64,000 nucleotides of DNA from Trichaptum fuscoviolaceum (lineage: Eukaryota > Basidiomycota > Agaricomycetes > Hymenochaetales > Trichaptaceae): contig CAJSYZ010000002.1 of assembly GCA_910574455.1 (NCBI GenBank), positions 1,637,671 to 1,701,670 of the forward strand. The letters run 5' to 3'. The stretch's first letter is position 1. Each line of letters begins with the position of its first letter. Positions 24,980-35,102 of the stretch are shown one piece after another. The notes under the pieces were generated by a model. The model was not told where the DNA came from and did not search any database. It worked only from the letters and a program-made list of their open reading frames with translations. The position numbers and the translations under genes are program-made.

Positions 24980-25986
24980 AAGATGATTGGCAACAGGAAA
25001 CCCGGAATGAAGCGCTTGCCTATCATCCTCTCTACGGCCTATCGCCCTGCTTCATCACTAGCTCGGAAATCGAATTATTTCTTCCGACAAATGAAGATCG
25101 CCATATCCATCAAATTTCTCCGCGTATACGCACTCATTAACAACACATGTTATTTGCATTTCCGGGTTCTATCATTCATTCTGATTTCCCTGGTCCCGGA
25201 GGTATTCACGACCTTTATCCCTTGTTCTTGCGGTTTTTTTATCTTGTTGTATCTTCTATGTATATCCCACCGTGTATTCTCTATAGCTCCACTCAACAAT
25301 TGTTGTACTATGGACATTACCCAGCGTTATGAGCATTGTTTCCTGACGTTGGCAGCGGCTCTTCGAAAGGCCCAACCTAACCCCGGATTTGCTCCTCTCT
25401 TTCCAATGCTCATAGCCGAGAACTCCGGAGTGAAGTCCGATTGGAGCACCAGTATCAATGCAAGCTGCATAACAACGAATAGTATCATATCGCATATGTT
25501 TTGGAAGGCGACGTAAAAACAATCAACAACAACCAATATTTCGTCCGTCATCTGTCGTGAACCCCAATTATTGGCTTGGCAACAATCATTCGATTGCAGA
25601 TAGAGGGCGTTCAGTAAATCACACATCACACCAAGGGTTGGATCCTGAGCCCGCCTCACGTTCGATTGCAACAAGAAGCTACAACAGGAAAGCTATGTAC
25701 GGGGCGTCGAAATGTACAACATGCTACCGTGTCGGTCCCCTGAACACGGCAACACAGATAAACGAACAAAAGAAAAAGATGAACAGACAATTGCGAAGGA
25801 CGAACAACTAGTTATGCCAAATGCAGTAGTAATACGTGATGAACAGGAAAGACGAACGACATGAGACAGATGAGAGGAAAGGACGTGAAACGATGCGGCA
25901 CGGCCGAGCACCGCGCGAGCAAGAAGAAAGAGAGTTCTCTAGTTACAGTTCAGAAAAACTAAATCAGCGCCAGAGCGCTTGCACGC
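24980..25986. other. convergent 3' regions, no gene seen
   Basis: About 1 kb between the ends of two converging genes. An uninterrupted plus-strand frame from 24983 to 25516 begins directly after the stop codon and has no family character; it is most likely 3' untranslated DNA. Two minus-strand frames between 25256 and 25674 also look accidental. Confidence 0.4.
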
Positions 25987-27091
25987 TTAGTAGTCGCGCG
26001 CGAAGCGGCCACGGCCGTTCTTGCCCTTTCCACCTGCGTTCGAGTTTCCGCCCTTCTGGTTGCCTGCAGCGGCCTTCGACGAGGCAGCAGGAGCGGCGGC
26101 GGCAACGGATGATGCAGCGGGTGCGGCAGCAGTCGCGTTGGAGGCAGCAGCGCCATCACCAGAGACGGTGAAGTAGACCATGTCGTCGAGCGAACCGTGC
26201 TGGGCAACAGCGACGAGCACCGGCTGATGGTTAGCCGCAGAGTTGATGGAAGCCATGCGGTAGACACCGGCATCGAGACCGTCAGTGACATCGACAGTGA
26301 CAACGCCATTGACTTGCGCAGTGTTGACACCCTTGAAGAAGGCGAAGACGTTAGGGTCAGTCGGGGTCGTTTGGTCAAGCGCGGTGAGCTTCTCAATCGT
26401 GACGTGGGTGTGGCCGATGATGTTACCCTGTGCATTCACAGTCTGGGGAGCAGAGTAGTAGTTGCTGGCAGCGTTAACGAAGTTACCCGCCTCGAGGTTG
26501 TTGAGCGCCATGGTAACAGTGAACTCCTTGTTCGCTGGAATGGTGTCGCCGTTCTTGGGTGAAACGAACTTGCTCGAGGGCATGTTTGTAGTCGCGGCAA
26601 TGACACCCATCGGCGCAGGGTTGCATGAGCCGGTCTTAACCTGTTGACCGTTGGTGATGGGCAGGTTGGGGACTGTCAAGCAGAAGTTGATGAAGTTGTT
26701 TGACGAAGTCGCAGATGCAACCTGGCCCGCTGTCGGGACTTGTTGGCCATCTGACTCGAAGCCAGTAGCGATGACCTTCGGGTCAAGAGTGAGCGAGCTC
26801 TGGGCGTCGCCACCAGCAGCAGCAGTCGAAGATGCAGCGGCGACAGAGGCGGTCGCGGTTGCTGCTGCTACGCTTGACGAAGCTGCGTCGTTGTTACCTC
26901 CACCGAAACCACCGAAGCCTCCCTTTCCACCCTAATCATCGCCAACAAAATATATTAGCCTGAGAAGCTTCGTTAAAGACAACGAAGATACTCACGTTAC
27001 CTGCCCTCTGTCCTTGGCCCCTCGCTGGCGACGCAGCCGAGGAAGAGACGAGAGCCAAAAGAATGCAGGAAAGGCCAGCTGTGAACTTCAT
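25987..27091 (-). CDS. secreted fungal protein, 346 aa
   Basis: Two exons (27091-26996 and 26931-25987) separated by a 64-nt intron. Residues 1-20 form a signal peptide (MKFTAGLSCILLALVSSSAA). A Gly-rich segment (GGKGGFGGFGGGN) and an Ala/Ser-rich linker follow. The conserved core starts near NNFINFCLT and contains CNPAPMGVI, FVSPKNGDTIPANKEF, GHTHVTIEKL and SANHQPVLVAVAQHGSLDD. The end is again Ala/Ser-rich, then Gly/Lys/Asn-rich with a basic finish. I recognise this as a family abundant in mushroom genomes and sometimes mislabelled ribosomal protein S17; there is no ribosomal similarity and its function is unknown. Low-complexity flanks and the signal peptide suggest an extracellular or wall-associated role (inference). 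Confidence 0.88.
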
Positions 27092-27746
27092 CTTGATAAT
27101 TGATCGTTGAAAAGTGGAAAGTCGACTGGATGCGAGCTTCTAAGAAAGCGTTGAAAAGAACGATTGGGGGAAGGATCCTTGAAGTGAAAAGACTGTTCTG
27201 AATGTTAGTGAGCTTCATGGTATGTTGCATAAGAGGAAGACATACAAAGACGAAGACCAGGCAGCGCTGCTGCTAGGATAGAACGAAGGAGAGATGAGGG
27301 AGTGAGTGAGGACTGAGGAGATGGGACATGGCGGACAGGGCTGCTTATGAGGGGATTGGACGCGCCGGAAATTTCGGTCAGAAAAGATGGGAGAAGGCTT
27401 TGTTACCAGGCAACACCAGTGCAGTCCAAAAATACTCCAACGTTATCCCATACACAGTTCGCGTATCGCTTTTTGACGACCGCCGTACAACAACCAGTCA
27501 TGCACAGACGACAACGAACAGCACAGATAAGAATAACTCGTCAATCAATACCCACAGCGCGACAGCAGTCACTCTGCTCATTTTATGCACCAATCATGTA
27601 GCGAGCTAATTATTCATCTTCATTTCGTTCGAGCACGTTCAGCTCGCTCAGGTCCCAGATCACATCAATCGTCCGGATTCGCAACGCCAGAGTATATACA
27701 CGAAACAAGCGAAAGGATAAACGACATTCAACATCATATCCGAGCA
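27092..27746. promoter_or_regulatory. upstream region of the secreted-protein gene
   Basis: This 655-bp stretch lies between the secreted protein's start (minus strand) and the stop codon of the SAP30-like gene, so it carries the secreted gene's promoter and the SAP30-like 3' end. A possible 5'-leader intron may lie within 27100-27240. No convincing gene. Confidence 0.35.
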
Positions 27747-28711
27747 TCATCGCCAACGACCTCCCTTCGCCTTGACAGCACACATGAAAGATGCAAGCGT
27801 GTCGACCTCCTTCACCGTGCTCTCCTTGAAGTGTCGCTGTGCTATGTTGGCGAGCACGTTGTGGATTTCGCCCACATCTGCGAGCACCGGCGCCTGCTCT
27901 AACCCCACGCGTGTCTCCTCCTCTAGCAACCGTGAGCTTCTTCGTCGGCTGGCCTCTTTGGACTCCCGTGACCGTCGCTGCGGTCTGTTTGCCGGCGTTG
28001 CACTCAGAGTCATCAATGGTTGCGGGGTCGGTGCGCGTGACGCCATTCGTGCTGGGTCCAGCAGAGCAGCTGGAGGCGGCGGGTCATCTGCGCTTAGCGG
28101 CGTCGGATAGATGGCCGGTATAAGATCGTGATGGATGATATACCGGTACAGCGACGATGTTGGCAACGTCGTGAAATCAAACTGCGCACACATATTGGCA
28201 CATCGGCCGTGAATTCCCAAATAATAAGCGTTAAGATATTAAGACTCGTCATACATGACAGAATTACAAATGTGTTGCTACTTACGAGTGATGGCTGGTT
28301 ATCTCCATCTAATGCCGGTGTTGAGTTCTGTTTCGCGCCAGTTTGTGATGATGCAGACGCAGACGCGAGCGCGACCTGCTGTTGGGCCTGAAAAGCGGCT
28401 GAATGATCAATACGCTTCCTCTTCCGTGGCTCAGCGTCGGCTCGGTCGTGCGCAGTGCGCTTTGCGCCCACTGACGCCGTTGTTTCTAGACGGTATACCG
28501 ACTCTGCGTCCATTGACGATGCTTGGGACGCCACTCCTGCGCCGGCATGCGACTGCCCACCCCCACCCTTCTTCCGATTCTGCTGTCGCGGTGCCCTCAC
28601 ACTTCCACTTCCACTCGCACCGCCGTTCGTCTGCGATGGGGGAGCCATCGTGTGGCTTTGGGCGCTTGAACTTGATGCTGCATTCACAGCAGCTGTTGTC
28701 GAAGTGCTCAT
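27747..28711 (-). CDS. SAP30-like Sin3-binding protein, 286 aa
   Basis: Two exons, 28711-28286 (142 codons) and 28181-27747, with donor GTAAGT and acceptor GCGCAG, joined in phase 0. The N-terminal half is Ser/Ala/Gln-rich with a basic cluster (EPRKRKRID) that could be a nuclear signal. The second exon begins FDFTTLPTSSLYRYIIHHDL and continues with IYPTPLSADDPPPPAALL. It ends with a conserved-looking helix (DTLASFMCAVKAK). The first segment resembles the Sin3-binding domain of histone-deacetylase subunit SAP30 as annotated in mushroom genomes; this is recognised from memory and not aligned. It sits head to head with chorismate synthase. If the assignment is wrong it remains a conserved nuclear-type protein of unknown role. 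Confidence 0.62.
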
Positions 28712-29187
28712 CTGTTTTTCTTCCCTAAGTTATCCTGTATCGTCGGATGCAAAATTTTGTGATTTAGAGTGATGAAAAAAGTGCAGGTCGAGTTCAGTGG
28801 ACGTGAAGGGACGAAACACGCTCTCTCGTGTTTTGAATTCGAAATTCAGTGCAGTCAATCGAACGCGTCGCGTTTCTACTTTTGGGATCTGGATTTATAT
28901 GAGCGTGCGAATTATTATTTTTATTAAGGTAATTCGGGTCGCTCTAATATGCGAGATGGTCGTACATCCGACGACCGAGTCAGCACCGAACAGCGAGCAA
29001 GCCACCAGCTCAACGAATTTTCTTACCCGACCACCACCACAAAGTGTTTGGTCCGTCGAGGTTGCATCTCTTGTCTCATAGCCTCCTTCGTCAGTCTGTC
29101 TCCGGGCTTGTTCTACAGCATATAAGGACTGGGTAGCTCAAGCAACCTCGACCAGACTCTCACCCCCAAAAAACTTAGCTGTGAACG
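28712..29187. promoter_or_regulatory. shared divergent promoter of SAP30-like gene and ARO2
   Basis: A 476-bp intergenic region between two start codons on opposite strands. A TATAAGG element is near 29117-29123, about 65 bp upstream of the ARO2 ATG. No other element could be assigned. Confidence 0.45.
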
Positions 29188-31595
29188 ATGTCGACGTTTG
29201 GCTCACTTTTCCGAGTGACGACCTACGGCGAGAGCCACTGTGCTTCAGTGGGATGTATAGTTGATGGCTGCCCACCCGTACGTCCTAAATCCCATGCACT
29301 ACCTTTTCCGAAGAGCTGCAGTGCTGACGCTTAATCTTGTGATCCTCGTACATCTACATTGATGTCTACACATCGCAAAATGCCTCACCCATATGCACGG
29401 ACCAAATGTGTCCCGCCGCTTCCCCGCGCATGTCGTATATTTCCAAACCCTTATGCGAACCCACACCGATGCATAGGGTCTTCAACTGTCTGCCTCTGAC
29501 ATCCAAGTCCAGCTCAGCCGGCGCAGGCCAGGCCAGAGCAACCTCACCACTCCTGTGCGTACAAGCCCCTTCCCCTGACTCGCATCTCAGCGTTAATTGA
29601 CGTGCATGATATCTTGATGCTGATTTTGTCTATTTTCGGCCCCCCGCACCGTCCATACCCTCGCTGTGCTGTCCTGGAACGCACTCACGCACGTCCGGCA
29701 CTCTTATACGCTTGACACGATACATCAATTATCGCCATTGATGTTACAACCGGCGGGCGCTCCTCCTCGGTCGTCAACTCGGGCTGCTCCTCCAATCCAA
29801 AATTCGATCCATTCCCGATGATGGATTGATCTCCGTCCCACCGAATCAAATCACGCATAATCTTCTCTGTTCATCCAACACACATCAACTGGCCCTACCT
29901 AATTTTGAATCTGCGACAACACACATCACCTCGACTGCTTGCAAATCTGGAATCGTACTTCAAACCGACATAAATCACTCAAATGCCTCAACGATCAACT
30001 GATGCCACTCTGATCATTCATCTTCACGTTTCTTTCGCCATCTTATTCCGCTTCTTGCCGTGCCTTCCTCGTCTTCGGCGACTACGTTCCTGCCGATCCA
30101 TTGATGCAACGAAAACTCCTCGACATCTTTTCTGTTCTTTAATTAACTATGGGCACCACTCAACTACATGTGCACCATACGACCTCCTTCGACATCCATC
30201 TCCTGACTGATTTCCATCCATCTTCAATTCAACGAACTAATAAACTAACTGATGCTAACATCATTCTACCTAACTTGACCAATCTTATCCTTCTCGCTAT
30301 TGTATGACTTGATGTCCCTCGTCCGATGACTATAGAGAGACGAGAAGGACCTGGTGCATGTGCAGAGCGGCGTGGAACATGGGTTCACGCTCGGCACCCC
30401 TATTGCGCTGCTTGTGAAGAACGAGGACCAACGGCCGAAGGACTATTCTGAGACCGATCTCTACCCACGCCCGAGCCATGCGGATTATACCTACTTGGAG
30501 AAGTACGGCATCAAGGCCAGCAGTGGAGGCGGCAGGAGTAGTGCTCGGGAGACTATAGGTAAACGCATCATCTGCCCTGTACCGACATTAAGCTATTATA
30601 CTCATGTGTGCTACTTCCACTAGGACGAGTAGCAGCTGGCGCGATCGCAGAGCGATATCTCACACAGGTACACGGGGTCGAAATTGTTGCATTCGTTTCA
30701 TCTGTAGGCAAAGTGAACATTCCGGCGTCCGTCGGCGGTCGCTCGATGTCAATCGATGAGGACAATGATGAAGCTGAAGATGCACTTACGCCCGAGTTCC
30801 GCAAATTACTGTCCACTGTGTCCCGTGAGGCCGTGGACAAGCAACCAACTCGTTGTCCTCATCCCGAAACAGCTGAACGGATGACGAAGGTATTGTATTG
30901 TTTACTTCCACGCATTTTTGTCAGTGGTGCTAACAAACCCCCTCCCTTTCGTCCCCCAGCGCATCCTTCGAGCAAAAGAAGCACACGACTCCATCGGCGG
31001 CACGATCACCTGCGTACTTCGTAACGTGCCCCCAGGGCTCGGTGAGCCCGTCTTCGACAAGTTCGAAGCCATGCTCGCGCACGCCATGCTCTCCATCCCC
31101 GCCACGAAGGCCTTCGAGATCGGCTCCGGCTTCCGCGGGACAGAGGTCCCCGGGAGCAAGCACAATGACCGCTTCATCCAGCGGCCGGACGGGCGGCTCG
31201 GCACGTCGACGAACTGGAGCGGCGGCGTGCAGGGCGGGATCACGAACGGCGAGGACATCTACTTCCGCGTCGGGTTCAAGAGCCCCGCGACGATCTCGCA
31301 GGCGCAGGCGACGGCGCAGTACGACGGGACGGCGGGCCAGCTCGCGGCGCGCGGAAGGCACGATCCCTGCGTTGTTGCGCGCGCGGTGCCCATTGTGGAG
31401 GCGATGGCTGCGCTTGTGCTCATGGATGCGTTGCTCATACAGAATGCCCGCACAGCGTCCGCAACGCTGCTCCCACCGATCACGACTCTACCACCGACGA
31501 TGATCATGCCGCCTAGGCTAAGAAGAGATGCACCAGGCACTGGTCCGGAGACGAATGGCGCTGCTGCGAAGGAGGACGTTACTATGAAAATTTGA
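29188..31595 (+). CDS. ARO2: chorismate synthase, about 430 aa
   Basis: Converts 5-enolpyruvylshikimate-3-phosphate to chorismate, the last common step to Phe, Tyr and Trp; needs reduced FMN. Exons inferred: 29188-29277, 29477-29554, 30336-30558, 30624-30889 and 30960-31595. The family signatures are present: [17 protein letters not shown] at the start, [63 protein letters not shown], and [17 protein letters not shown]. Basidiomycete enzymes end with a short variable tail, here rich in Pro, Ala and Gly. The second intron (29555-30335) is 781 nt and the first is 199 nt, against 65-70 nt for the others. All joints keep the frame, so the gene appears functional. The FMN reductase activity reported for fungal bifunctional enzymes cannot be judged from sequence. 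Confidence 0.95.
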
Positions 31596-33185
31596 TAATG
31601 ATAGCGGTTCGTGTTATTTCTTGGATGTAAAAATGAGGTTTATAAAAATGGATAAGAATGTGTACTACCTTTCTTTCGTCAGATTTCCTGAGTGATTAAG
31701 GGAGTGAGGCATTTATCTGTACATTGACTCAACCGTACACTTACTCCTGGGCATTAAATCCCGTTTAGCATCGACTCTCTCTGAGGTCGGTCATCACGAA
31801 GTGCTGCACGGTCTGTGTCCAAGAAAATCAATCTATTAATCATACTGATGAATCTGACGTGCGCCGCGCAGGATTATGAATCAACCATTGACTTTACGGA
31901 GCTACAGTATTCACCCTGACGTATGTATATCATGCCATGCACCCATACGCTCATACCGCCATCAATCCTGCTCCCCCTCTACGTTCTTCAGTGCTGACAA
32001 TTGTACTAAAAATGCAACTTCCTTCCATTGTCACTCTACGCCATTATCCACGCAACAGACCGTGACGTTGTCTCCTCCGACCGACACTTCCCGGATTTTT
32101 AGACACCATACTGTGCTTGACAAGATTGCTGAAGGCTGTCTGCTTTTCACTCAAAGATCACACGACTAAGATGCGGTTGTGGGTTTTGTTTCTTTGTCCC
32201 CGCAAAAAAAAAAAAGTTCTCGCCATCGAAGGCAGGATGGGGAGGGAAAAACGCGCAAGCCTTGGGGGGATAACCGGCACCCAAGTTTAGACCCGTATGG
32301 GTCTTGCTCATCGCGAAAAACCTCCCGGTAGCGAGGATAGGACTCGCTCCAGCACCATCCAGAACACTAATTCTACCTAATTCTACGCATGTTTCCCCGC
32401 CGCAGAGGCTGTTTCCACCGGGAGGTTCAGCACACTGCATTTCCACGAAACCGGGCATGCAGACGCGGCTTGGGAGTACGGGGTGGCCGTCGATCGGGTA
32501 TGTTGCCCTGCTTGATGCAGGGGACCGACGGCCGTCTTCAGTCATGCGGTACCCGGTACAGAGGGCGGCATTGCCAGTGCTACCATGACGGCGTACCGAC
32601 ATGACATGAAGTACCCAGGAGATAATGTAGGCCCTACGGGGGAGTCCAAGCACAACGATGTCGGGAATCGGTGGGACTACTGCCCGTAGGGCGTCTTCGG
32701 CGAAGGTGAATGCTGCATATGTGCGCTAGTTGCTGAAGTCGGTGGACTGGAAGTCGATGGTGGTGGAGGTGGGAGGTCAAGAGGAGATGGGGATTTGGCG
32801 ACCGGCGTGCCACTCCTTTATACCCTCTGAGTTTGCGGCGAACAAACAGACGCTTTGGGCGTGTTGTTTTGTTCTGGACGAGTGCGGTGCTGAATTTCAA
32901 GTCGGACACGGAGGCTCTCGCCACCTATCTGTCAGCCACCCAAGTTGGTGATAGGATACGGCTGGTTATGGGTTGACACTATCATTATGCTTCAGATGAT
33001 CGATACAGACAGAGCCTAGATGAGCTTGACACAGCTAAGTCTGCAGGAGTAGAATACGTGCTAACGCTGAAGGCCGTCTGTGCAGTACTTTAGCTAAATA
33101 TAGAACATGAAATGATCGACGCGTGTGCGAGTTCGCGCTCTCCGAGTCAACAACTTGATTCTTGAATCTCAACTTTACTTCGACC
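31596..33185. other. gene-poor region with a GC-rich patch
   Basis: About 1.6 kb. The first part is the ARO2 3' region. A GC-rich patch at 32210-32720 starts just after a 12-A run (32204-32215) and has open frames in several directions, none with family character. It may be a degenerate mobile element, but no terminal repeats or target duplication were found. From 32950 on the DNA is AT-rich and probably the promoter of the small membrane-protein gene. Confidence 0.35.
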
Positions 33186-34028
33186 ATGACAGACTTTCCA
33201 GCGTTGCCCAGCTTCTACAACTTGCTCTTTCTTCATCTCGAGCCAGGCTAGCATGAACAAACCTACATGCACATTTGAATAATAATAATCTAGCTTTTTA
33301 GTTTCGACGATCTCCCCTGCCATCCTCGCATGGCTCTTCCCAGGCGCAGAGTGGTTCCACCACCAGCTCATCCCGTCCTCGCTGCCGCCGCCCGCTGCTG
33401 GGACGCTTGATGCGCGCACGCGGATGGCTATCTGGCAGCTTGCAAACTGTGAGCTCTATTTCGTGCCGTCAAGAAGTTAAAACCATTGAACTCGGACTCG
33501 AAGGTTACTTGTTGCTGGGTTTGATCTCGAGTCTCGTATTCCGAGCAGTAAGAGACGCACTCCCTAATGATCCAATCGCGCAAGAAAAGATTGTCGGGGC
33601 GAGTTTGCTGGCTTTGGCTCTCGCTGATGTACGTATATTACTTTCACCGCCAGCCACCTTCTGATTTGTCTGGCTCGACCTGCTCCTTAGGTGTCTCAGT
33701 ATGTTCTCAACGTCAAAGCTCTCAGTCATGGTCCATGAGATGCGCTGACCGGACGATTGTTTTACTTTAGCATCGTTGCCACTCTGATTGGCCTCCCTTC
33801 AGAAATACGTAGTGATTTCTCTTCGTGGAATTCGATGACTCACGGAAACATCACATTCGTTGTTATCCTCTGCAGCGTTCGGTATGTTTTCAGTCTTCTT
33901 TTGCTAGGTGAGGGAATTATTCCTTTGTCTAATGCCATTGGACTACTAGAATTGCTTGGTTTTTGGGTATCGGCCGAAAGACGTATTACTATGGACAACC
34001 CGCTCAAAATATCAAAAAGGAAGACTAG
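33186..34028 (+). CDS. small polytopic membrane protein, 176 aa, with an 8-nt microexon
   Basis: Six exons are needed to keep the frame: 33186-33246, 33302-33448, 33504-33628, 33691-33698 (8 nt), 33771-33881 and 33950-34028. The joined protein starts MTDFPALPSFYNLLFLHLEP and has four hydrophobic stretches: about residues 10-38, 66-85, 97-116 and 137-153. It ends with Tyr-rich YYYG and a charged tail ending KKED. The pattern LHLEPVS, ALADVSHI, WNSMTHGN and RIAWFLGIGR recalls a family of small fungal membrane proteins that I believe is catalogued as DUF7704 (name from memory). Function is unknown. The first intron lacks GT and would start GC (GCTAGC), which is unusual. Automatic gene callers would probably miss or misjoin this gene. 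Confidence 0.75.
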
Positions 34029-34322
34029 ATAATTTCTGAAAGTCTCATGAACTTCTTTAGAAGCTCGTAGAAAGTTGTTGCAGGTTCACAATTGAACATG
34101 GTCCACAATCGCAGAATGCTGCATACAAAAGAAATTTAGTTCTGAATTCGTACAATTGTAAAGTACAAGTCTAAATGTAATAGATGCATTAAAGATACAT
34201 GATTGTAAGCACGATGAAGGACCATGAAAGCCATGCATGATGTGTTGAAAGAGTGAATGTGTGAGGTAGTTCCGGAAACTTCGAATGCACTGGGATGTCC
34301 TCGTAAACCGATTACCCGGACC

Positions 34323-35102
34323 CTATACTGTGAACGACTCTCCGCAACCACAAGCATCCTTGATATTTGGGTTATGGAAAACGAACTTCGAGCTGTACAA
34401 TCATATTGAAGTGAGTGACACCGAATAGTTCCATGAGATGGGTACATACCTAAGCCGATCCTCCTTCCAGTCCATTTCGCTCCCAATTATTGAAAATAAG
34501 GCCTTGCTGTCAATTAGGACCTTCACACCGTCCTGTTCCACCACTTCGTCAAACTTTCCCGGTTTGTCGACATATTCCAGATGATAAGACATTCCCGCAC
34601 ACCCTTTGTTGCGGACACCAACACGAATTAGTTGCGGCGTTGGGCCTTTCAGGAGACCCTTCAACCGTTCAACAGCTCCCGGAGTCTATTTGATCAAGAG
34701 CTATTGTATTAGCCACCTAACACAGATATGAGCACAGAGAAAGAGGCTACTCGCCAGAGTCAACGCAGCCTTCTGCGCACGTAGTCTGGGTTTTGGCCGC
34801 TCTGCCTTGGGAGGCTTTGGGGGTCGAGCAGCAATTTGTGGTGATGCGGCGTCTGCTGACAATTCCGGTTGATTTGCAGGTTTCTCGGGGATAACCACAG
34901 GTGGTTGGTCAGGCAATGCTGGTTCATCCGTCGTCAACTTTGATGTTGAAGCATGGGACGCTGACGACAGTGAAGAAGAGAACAAATACGCCATTCCACC
35001 GAGTAGAGGTAACCGATCGCGGCTGCAGCGCGGCGATACAGATTTGGCCATAAACATCCTCGACGGATGCGCCGAGCTCAAGCGTACCAATCTGCTCGCC
35101 AT
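34323..35102 (-). CDS. ISA1: mitochondrial iron-sulfur assembly protein Isa1, 217 aa
   Basis: A-type carrier that helps build [4Fe-4S] clusters in mitochondria (aconitase, biotin and lipoate synthases). Exons 35102-34755, 34685-34450 and 34392-34323. Residues 1-100 are an Arg/Ser-rich presequence then a Pro/Lys-rich linker, fitting mitochondrial import. The A-type domain starts at ALTLTPGAVERLKGLL, with the three ligand cysteines in NKGCAGMSY and ACGCGES near the C-terminus. The domain joint requires the first intron to begin GCGAGT at 34754 (GC-AG), because the nearby GT breaks the frame. The open frame 34924-35262 in another frame is a shadow. It lies tail to tail with the small membrane-protein gene, 294 bp away. 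Confidence 0.92.

Noticed and set aside
24983..25516. 177-aa frame following the Trp/Cys-tailed gene
   Set aside because: It starts just after that gene's stop, is rich in hydrophobic and rare residues, and has no splice context; most likely 3' untranslated DNA.
31042..31503. Overlapping frames on both strands in the last ARO2 exon
   Set aside because: High GC at third positions of the real gene keeps the other frames open; they are shadows of chorismate synthase.
32147..32653. 168-aa minus-strand ORF in the GC-rich patch
   Set aside because: No splice signals, no family resemblance, and overlapping frames in the opposite direction; GC content alone keeps it open.
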